A stretch of 12,238 nucleotides of DNA, from positions 1 to 12,238 of the forward strand of contig CAZJDM010000129.1 of the NCBI GenBank assembly GCA_964544765.1. The letters run 5' to 3'. Positions 7,573-12,238 of this stretch are shown here, in pieces. The position numbers and the translations under genes are program-made. The notes under the pieces are model-generated. The model ran no database searches. It was not told the origin of the DNA and saw only the letters and a program-made list of their open reading frames with translations. Position 1 is the stretch's first letter. The number at the start of each line of letters is the position of its first letter. Source of the stretch: CAZJDM01 sp964544765 (lineage in GTDB: Bacteria > Bdellovibrionota_B > Oligoflexia > CAYFLR01).

Positions 7573-7632
7573 TTTAAACCTAAATGTTAAATTGCGCATT
7601 GGAAACGCTTATAAAGTTATCATATTCTTGGG

Positions 7633-7646
7633 TTGATATATATCAG
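7633..7646. promoter_or_regulatory. FNR/ANR-like box upstream of cydA
   Basis: The sequence ttgatatatatcag matches the FNR/ANR consensus TTGAT-N4-ATCAA at nine of ten defined positions. It overlaps the predicted cydA -35 element. A box at this place would more likely repress than activate from that promoter; ANR repression of the cioAB oxidase is known in Pseudomonas. The region is AT-rich, so a chance match is possible. Confidence 0.45.
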
Positions 7647-7661
7647 TAATTACACTATATT
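7633..7661 (+). promoter_or_regulatory. cydA: Predicted sigma70-like promoter of cydA
   Basis: TTGATA (7633-7638), a 17-nt spacer, and TATATT (7656-7661) form a good sigma70-type promoter about 60-90 nt before the cydA ATG. It lies in the 124-bp divergent region shared with the metallo-beta-lactamase gene; I found no equally good promoter on the minus strand. Confidence 0.5.
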
Positions 7662-7723
7662 TATTAAAGAGCTGTTACTGACTTTATGATAATCAATGTT
7701 AATTATAATAGCCATTATTTAAT

Positions 7724-9037
7724 ATGTTGATTTTATCCAGAATACAATTTGCCGTTACCATTATGTTTCACTACATATTCCCCTGCATCAGCATAGGACT
7801 GGCCTGGTTTGTTTTATATTTTGAATTTAGAGGGCAAAAAAACGAACAATATGCTGCTCTAGGTAAATTCTTTGGTAAATTGCTTGCTCTAACTTTTGTA
7901 TTTGGAGTAGCTAGCGGTATTGTTATGGAATTTCAGTTTGGCACTAACTGGTCCAGATATTCCCAATTTGTTGGTGATATTTTTGGCGCACCACTGGCAG
8001 CAGAAGCTATTTTCGCTTTCTTTTTAGAGTCTACCTTTTTAGGGATATATCTATGGGGTCGTAACAAGGTCAAACCTGCTGTTCATCTTTTTTCAATTTT
8101 AATGGTTACCTTAGGGACTACCCTTTCAGCCTTTTGGATTGTGGCTGCCAATTCATGGCAACAGACTCCGGCGGGACACATAATACGTAATGGTCGAGCT
8201 GAGCTGGAAAGTTTTTTTGAGGTAATCTTTAATCCCTCAACTTTACCTAGATTTTTTCATACTCTTAATGGTTCTATTGTAGCTGGATCTTTTCTGGTAA
8301 TGGGTGTCTGCGCTTATTTTATTCTTAAGAACAAACACATTGAAATGGCCCAAAAATCGTTAGTCGTGGGATTGATTGTAGGTTTAGTATCATCAATATT
8401 GCAACTATTTCCCTTTGGTCATGTACACGCAGTTCAAGTAGGCAAAACCCAACCAGCCAAACTGGCAGCTATGGAGGGTGTGTATAAAACCCAGGCTGAG
8501 TCTCCTTTTATTATATTGGCTTACCCAGTTATTGAAGATGATGAAATTAGAATCGAGCCTATTCTAGAAATACCATCGTTACTAAGTATTCTGGTGCATG
8601 GTGATGCTGATGCTCCTGTCACTGGATTAGATGATATCCCAGTAGAAAATAGGCCCCCGGTATTTCCTGTCTGGCTTTCTTTTCATATTATGGTTGGTTT
8701 AGGAACGCTTTTTATTTTAGTTTTACTTGTAGGGGTCTACAAATTACTCAGGAAAAGGTTATGGCAAGCTTCAACATTAATGAAGATTTTGGTTATAATG
8801 ATTCCTTTGCCTGTTCTGGCTAACGAATTGGGGTGGGTAGTCGCTGAAATGGGCCGTCAGCCGTGGATCGTCTATGGTTTACTAAGAACTGAACAGGCTC
8901 ATTCTCCTGTTGTTAGTGATGGAGAGGTCTTTTTCTCATTAATCTCTTTTGGGGTTATTTATTTGATATTGGGACTCCTGTACCTTCTTCTAATGTACAA
9001 AGAAATAACCGAGGGGCCAGACGATCAAACGGCTTAG
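7724..9037 (+). CDS. cydA: Cytochrome bd-type quinol oxidase subunit I, short Q-loop (CIO-like)
   Basis: CydA is the heme-carrying subunit of the bd-type oxidase in the inner membrane; it oxidises quinol and reduces oxygen to water. Heme ligands by comparison with E. coli are H16 (b595, MFHYIFP), H179 (b558, PRFFHTLNG) and M323 (b558, FHIMVGLG). The acidic pair E94/E102 in AAEAIFAFFLESTFLGIYLWG matches E. coli E99/E107, and GWVVAEMGRQPW (370-381) carries the conserved glutamate E375. At 437 aa it is far shorter than E. coli CydA (522). The missing part is the C-terminal half of the periplasmic Q-loop, so this belongs with the short-Q-loop, CIO-like group. The block GKTQPAKLAAMEGVYKTQ (240-257) opens the loop. 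The ATG at 7724 has no strong Shine-Dalgarno. It is the first gene of the plus-strand operon. Cyanide insensitivity cannot be read from sequence. Confidence 0.96.
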   Translation: MLILSRIQFAVTIMFHYIFPCISIGLAWFVLYFEFRGQKNEQYAALGKFFGKLLALTFVFGVASGIVMEFQFGTNWSRYSQFVGDIFGAPLAAEAIFAFFLESTFLGIYLWGRNKVKPAVHLFSILMVTLGTTLSAFWIVAANSWQQTPAGHIIRNGRAELESFFEVIFNPSTLPRFFHTLNGSIVAGSFLVMGVCAYFILKNKHIEMAQKSLVVGLIVGLVSSILQLFPFGHVHAVQVGKTQPAKLAAMEGVYKTQAESPFIILAYPVIEDDEIRIEPILEIPSLLSILVHGDADAPVTGLDDIPVENRPPVFPVWLSFHIMVGLGTLFILVLLVGVYKLLRKRLWQASTLMKILVIMIPLPVLANELGWVVAEMGRQPWIVYGLLRTEQAHSPVVSDGEVFFSLISFGVIYLILGLLYLLLMYKEITEGPDDQTA

Positions 9038-9090
9038 CAACGGCAGTACACATAAAGTGAAAACAAGTGTGAAATGGTAAAATAGAGGTA

Positions 9091-9119
9091 ATAAAGGGCG
9101 ATAAAGGGCCGATAAAGGT
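9091..9119. repeat. Short tandem repeat in the cydA-cydB gap
   Basis: Three adjacent units are visible: ataaagggcg (9091-9100), ataaagggccg (9101-9111) and ataaaggt (9112-9119). They sit in the 90-bp gap just before the cydB start. The third unit reads into the purine-rich GGTAAGAG that may serve as the cydB Shine-Dalgarno, so the earlier units are RBS-like duplicates. The rest of the gap holds no recognisable gene. Confidence 0.6.
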
Positions 9120-9127
9120 AAGAGAAA

Positions 9128-10147
9128 ATGGATTTAAATACTATTTGGTTTATTCTCATTATATTTCTTTTTGCTGTTTATGCCGCTTTAGATGGTTTTG
9201 ATTTTGGTGTAGGTATTATTCAACTTTTTACATCTGATAAAAAGAACCGTCCTTATTTTTATCGAGCTATTGGTCCCGTTTGGGACGGCAATGAAGTATG
9301 GCTAATTGCTGGGGCAGGGTCTCTTTTTGCGGCCTTTCCTCGAGTATATGCTACTGTTTTTAGTAGTTTGTACACACCTCTAATGTTACTTCTGTTTGCT
9401 CTGATTTTTAGAGCCGTCTCGCTTGAGATTCGAGAAAAATTTTCTAATTCGCGTTTATGGATCTCTATTTGGGATGTAGTTCTCTGTATTAGTAGTATTG
9501 TAGCGCCTTTTGTTATGGGAGTCGCGGTAGCTAATATTTTAAAAGGAATACCTCTTGATGATCAACTTAGTTACACTGGATCATTTTTGTCTCTATTATC
9601 TCTCTATCCGATATTTACTGGTTTATTTGTAGTAATTGTTTTTATAATGCACGGTGCTCTTTACATCGGTTTTAAAACTAAGGAACATCTTAGACATGAA
9701 ATGAAAAAGTGGTGCTATGTTAGTTGGTGCGTTTATATTTATTTTTTGTTTTTATTCTTCTTTATGACCGTATCTTATGCTCCTCATCTATTTATTAATT
9801 TTACTTCTCGTCCTATTGCCTGGTTATTGTTACTATTGATTACATTCTTTTCGATATTTATATTTAAAAGATTAAGAAAGGAACGATTTTTTCAGGCCTT
9901 TATTGGTTCTTTTTTATCTATAATTTTAGTTGTGAGCTTGCTGGGGCTTTGTCTTTTTCCTGGATGGGTCCCTTCTTCGATAGATTCTCTTAACAGCCTG
10001 AATATTTATGATTCATCATCAAGTAAAAACACTCTTTTCACTATGTTAATTATCTGTTTAATTGGTATGCCCTTGGTAATTGGGTACACCATTTATACTT
10101 ATCGAGTTTTTAAAGGTAAAGTTGATCTTGAACAAGAAGGATATTGA
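9128..10147 (+). CDS. cydB: Cytochrome bd-type quinol oxidase subunit II
   Basis: CydB is the second large membrane subunit of the bd oxidase and stabilises the heme-bearing CydA. The N-terminal segment has the family motif AALDGFDFGVGI (19-30), followed by GPVWDGNEVWLI (49-60) with D53 and the tryptophans, and AFPRVYATVFSSLYTPLMLLLFALIFRA (69-96), all strongly conserved in CydB. Eight to nine hydrophobic segments are readable to the end. At 339 aa it is in the range of CIO-type CydB and shorter than E. coli CydB (379). The ATG at 9128 is preceded by GGTAAGAGAAA. It follows cydA after 90 bp. No CydX/CydZ-like small subunit was found between the genes or just after, and no cydDC genes are in the window. 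Confidence 0.96.
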   Translation: MDLNTIWFILIIFLFAVYAALDGFDFGVGIIQLFTSDKKNRPYFYRAIGPVWDGNEVWLIAGAGSLFAAFPRVYATVFSSLYTPLMLLLFALIFRAVSLEIREKFSNSRLWISIWDVVLCISSIVAPFVMGVAVANILKGIPLDDQLSYTGSFLSLLSLYPIFTGLFVVIVFIMHGALYIGFKTKEHLRHEMKKWCYVSWCVYIYFLFLFFFMTVSYAPHLFINFTSRPIAWLLLLLITFFSIFIFKRLRKERFFQAFIGSFLSIILVVSLLGLCLFPGWVPSSIDSLNSLNIYDSSSSKNTLFTMLIICLIGMPLVIGYTIYTYRVFKGKVDLEQEGY

Positions 10148-10195
10148 ATTTAATCAATTGGTTAAATAATTAATAAGATTGGTTAGATATAGAGA

Positions 10196-10417
10196 ATGGA
10201 GTTTTATTTAGTGTTTGATGAAGCTCAAATTAAAAAAGATTTTGCGGTGGTTTGTACCTGTAAAGGAGTAAAACATAAAACTATTAGGTTAGCGATTATT
10301 CAAGGATACGACAATATTGAAGCAATTAGGAAAAGAACCAAAGCAAATACTGGATGTGGAGATCTTTGTACGGATAAAATTAATAAGATGATTGAAGATT
10401 ATAAGAAAGATGATTGA
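10196..10417 (+). CDS. BFD-like [2Fe-2S] protein
   Basis: This 73-aa protein matches the bacterioferritin-associated-ferredoxin-like (BFD) [2Fe-2S] domain. Four cysteines fit the fold: C20 and C22 in VCTCKGVKHKTIRLAI (19-34), then C54 and C58 in NTGCGDLC. The usual pattern is CxC-X31/32-CxxC; here the second pair is C-x3-C, one residue wider than in E. coli Bfd (CGKC). The helix pair between them (RLAIIQGYDNIEAIRKRTKA) is typical. The protein is likely cytoplasmic. It lies 48 bp after cydB and 69 bp before sthA on the same strand, so it may be co-transcribed with them. No bacterioferritin gene is in the window, so a role in iron release is not indicated; an electron-transfer or redox-sensing role is inference. 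Weak AGAG before the ATG serves as Shine-Dalgarno. Confidence 0.8.
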   Translation: MEFYLVFDEAQIKKDFAVVCTCKGVKHKTIRLAIIQGYDNIEAIRKRTKANTGCGDLCTDKINKMIEDYKKDD

Positions 10418-10486
10418 AGTTAATACCAAGCTATTTGAAATAAATAATCACACTCGCTTTTTGCGATGAAAAAATAGGCTTTAAAA

Positions 10487-11878
10487 ATGAAAGAAAAACA
10501 ATTTGATGTAATAGTCATTGGAAGCGGACCCGGAGGTGAAGGTGCCTCTATGAAAGCAGCCAAATGCGGTAAAAAAGTTGCCGTAATTGAAAAAAACGAT
10601 TTGATTGGCGGTAATTGTACTCATACGGCTACTATCCCCAGTAAAGTTCTACGTTATTCGGTACAAGAATTGGGTAAGCTGAGGTTCAATCCATTATTTC
10701 AAAAAGAGTTTAATCAACTGAAGATATCCTACCCTGATTTGTTGAAAAGCGCTGAATCGGTGATTAAAAAACAAGTTGAGATGCGTCAGACTTTTTACAA
10801 ACGCAACAATATTGAGGTTATTCATGGTACGGCTTCTTTTACAGATTCAAATACGGTTGAAGTTATGGTTAACCAACACGCAAAAGGTAAGTATTCCGCT
10901 AAAGCTTTTATTATTGCTTCTGGATCAATACCTTATCATCCTCCCAATGTTGATTTTACCCATAGTCGTATACTGGATAGTGATACTGTCTTGACTCTTA
11001 GAGAGACTCCCTCTTCTATTACTATATATGGTGCCGGAGTTATAGGGTGTGAATATGCTTCTATCTTGCAGGGGCTAGGGATTCAGGTCAATTTGATCAA
11101 TACTCGTGATCGACTTCTTTCTTTTTTAGATGATGAAATTACTGATGCCCTGAGTTATCATCTACGTGATCAAGGTGTTAGTATTCAACATAATGAGTCT
11201 TATAAAAAGGTAGAACCAGCTGATGATAATGTTATTGTGTCTTTGAAGTCTGGCAAAATGTTGAGAACAGATTATTTACTTTGGTCCAACGGACGAACTG
11301 GTAATACGGAAAATCTTGGGCTTAAAAAAATAGGTATACCGGTTAATCAACGACAACAAATCGAAACCAACGAATATTACCAAACTGTTTTACCGCATAT
11401 CTATGCGGTTGGTGATGTCATTGGATATCCTAGCTTAGCTAGCGTTTCTTTTGATCAAGGTAGATTTGCCGCTACTCATTTGGTAGAGGGTGAATGTAAG
11501 TATAAAATGCATGCTATACCTACCGGAATTTACACATCTCCTGAAATTAGCTCTATTGGTAAAACCGAACGAGAACTTACTGAAGATAAAGTACCATATG
11601 AAATAGGGCATTCTGTATTTCGATCATTGGCTCGTTCGCAAATCGAAAACTGCAACGTAGGGATGCTAAAGATTTTGTTTCACCGCAATACATTAGAAAT
11701 ATTAGGGGTACATTGCTTTGGATGTCAGGCTTCAGAAATTATTCATATTGGACAATTGGTCATGAGTCAAGAGGGTGAAGGCAATAATCTGATGTATTTC
11801 GTCAATACCACCTTTAACTATCCTACTATGGCCGAAGCTTATCGAGTAGCCGCTTTGAATGGTTTAAATCGTCTTTAA
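10487..11878 (+). CDS. sthA: Soluble pyridine nucleotide transhydrogenase
   Basis: SthA is a cytoplasmic FAD flavoprotein that transfers hydride between NADPH and NAD+, usually draining excess NADPH. At 463 aa it nearly equals E. coli SthA (466) and matches it along its length. Motifs are the FAD Rossmann GSGPGGEGA (about 12-20), the GGNCTHTATIPSK block (41-53), the NAD(P) Rossmann GAGVIGCEYAS (about 181-191), the second FAD motif YAVGDVIGYPSLAS (about 305-318) and the C-terminal dimerisation block FVNTTFNYPTMAEAYRVAALNGLNRL. GGNCTHTATIPSK keeps only one of the two redox cysteines of related dihydrolipoamide dehydrogenases, as in SthA; this excludes lipoamide dehydrogenase or glutathione reductase. 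The start ATG lies about 9 nt after TAGG. It is the last gene of the plus-strand cluster. No good terminator follows. Confidence 0.95.
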   Translation: MKEKQFDVIVIGSGPGGEGASMKAAKCGKKVAVIEKNDLIGGNCTHTATIPSKVLRYSVQELGKLRFNPLFQKEFNQLKISYPDLLKSAESVIKKQVEMRQTFYKRNNIEVIHGTASFTDSNTVEVMVNQHAKGKYSAKAFIIASGSIPYHPPNVDFTHSRILDSDTVLTLRETPSSITIYGAGVIGCEYASILQGLGIQVNLINTRDRLLSFLDDEITDALSYHLRDQGVSIQHNESYKKVEPADDNVIVSLKSGKMLRTDYLLWSNGRTGNTENLGLKKIGIPVNQRQQIETNEYYQTVLPHIYAVGDVIGYPSLASVSFDQGRFAATHLVEGECKYKMHAIPTGIYTSPEISSIGKTERELTEDKVPYEIGHSVFRSLARSQIENCNVGMLKILFHRNTLEILGVHCFGCQASEIIHIGQLVMSQEGEGNNLMYFVNTTFNYPTMAEAYRVAALNGLNRL

Positions 11879-11929
11879 AGTAAATCTAGATACAATGTCT
11901 TACTATAAAATAAAATGTCTTACCAATGA

Positions 11930-12238
11930 TTAGGCATTTAACTCAGGTAAAGTTGTGGGGACAGCCTGAATACAAGCATATAAAAGTCTATCAAATGATT
12001 CTTGAGGCCAATATCTACGATTGTATCTATATACAAACTCACTAACATATGTGCCACGGTACTTTTTATGAACACCGTGGTGAGTTGATAATATAAAACG
12101 TTTGAGGTTTGATATTGCTTTGTTAACACCACTTAAATGTTCCGAGGCCTCCTCAGGGTAATCAAGGTAAGAGATATAATCAACCTGTAGTGTCAACATA
12201 CTTATTGCCTTTTTAACGTATAATCTGGTTGACGGTTG
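11930..12238 (-). mobile_element. IS1595-family (ISXO2-like) transposase, C-terminal part, partial
   Basis: The minus-strand frame ends with TAA at 11932-11930 and stays open to the right edge. The recognisable part is NKAISNLKRFILSTHHGV followed by KKYRGTYVSEFVYRYNRR, the C-terminal signature of ISXO2-like DDE transposases of the IS1595 family. The first ATG in the window is at 12199, but the frame continues upstream without a stop (QPSTRLYVKKAIS), so the start and the catalytic core are probably outside the window. I cannot tell whether the element is intact. No terminal inverted repeat could be identified; the sthA stop lies only 51 bp away. A 10-bp direct repeat (aatgtcttac at 11894-11903 and 11914-11923) lies between them and may mark the element's edge. 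Confidence 0.75.

Noticed and set aside
10157..10185. Direct repeat attggtta, two copies 21 bp apart, upstream of the BFD-like gene
   Set aside because: Two 8-bp AT-rich copies in a short gap are easily chance; no promoter elements fit them clearly.
10454..10466. Short hairpin TCGC-TTTTT-GCGA between the BFD-like gene and sthA
   Set aside because: The stem is only 4 bp and no T-run follows on the plus strand, so I do not call it a terminator.
11938..12132. Second minus-strand frame overlapping the transposase fragment
   Set aside because: It is an out-of-frame shadow of the transposase with no recognisable motif.

Overview
This AT-rich window most resembles a gammaproteobacterial chromosome, possibly a Legionellales-like or other host-associated lineage. 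The main evidence is a soluble transhydrogenase (SthA) that tracks the E. coli protein almost end to end, and a SUF iron-sulfur operon led by its own Rrf2-type regulator, an arrangement known from gammaproteobacteria such as Xanthomonas, Legionella and Coxiella. The taxonomic call is an inference from memory of protein families; no search was run.

Layout. Positions 1-4978 (minus strand) hold a compact SUF operon transcribed in the order rrf2 regulator, sufB, sufC, sufD, sufS. The genes overlap or nearly touch (4-bp overlap rrf2/sufB, 2-bp gap sufB/sufC, about 20-bp overlap sufC/sufD, 14-bp gap sufD/sufS), and sufS runs off the left edge just before its catalytic cysteine. A sigma70-like promoter lies at about 5014-5042. 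Positions 5076-7599 (minus strand) hold two membrane-anchored hydrolases: a zinc metallo-beta-lactamase-fold protein of the NAPE-PLD/UlaG type, then a lipoprotein-like alpha/beta hydrolase whose C-terminal part looks eroded. Positions 7724-11878 (plus strand) hold cydA, cydB, a small BFD-like [2Fe-2S] protein and sthA, probably one operon, with a promoter and an FNR/ANR-like box upstream of cydA. The right edge (11930-12238, minus strand) carries the C-terminal part of an IS1595-family (ISXO2-like) transposase.

How it works together. SufBCD is the scaffold/ATPase complex and SufS the cysteine desulfurase; the Rrf2 protein probably senses cluster status and controls the operon. CydAB is a short-Q-loop, CIO-like quinol oxidase, and SthA balances NADPH and NADH. 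The window therefore pairs iron-sulfur assembly with oxygen and redox housekeeping.

I see no clear undescribed multi-gene system. The points most worth a second look are a perfect 11-bp inverted repeat directly in front of the sufB ribosome binding site, a 9-bp tandem repeat that writes an Asn/Ser/Asp-rich insert into SufC, the decayed 3' end of the alpha/beta hydrolase on a 16-bp tandem repeat, and an unusual cysteine spacing in the BFD-like protein placed between the oxidase and the transhydrogenase. No gene-free stretch exceeds 300 bases, and I saw no tRNA, rRNA or CRISPR array.
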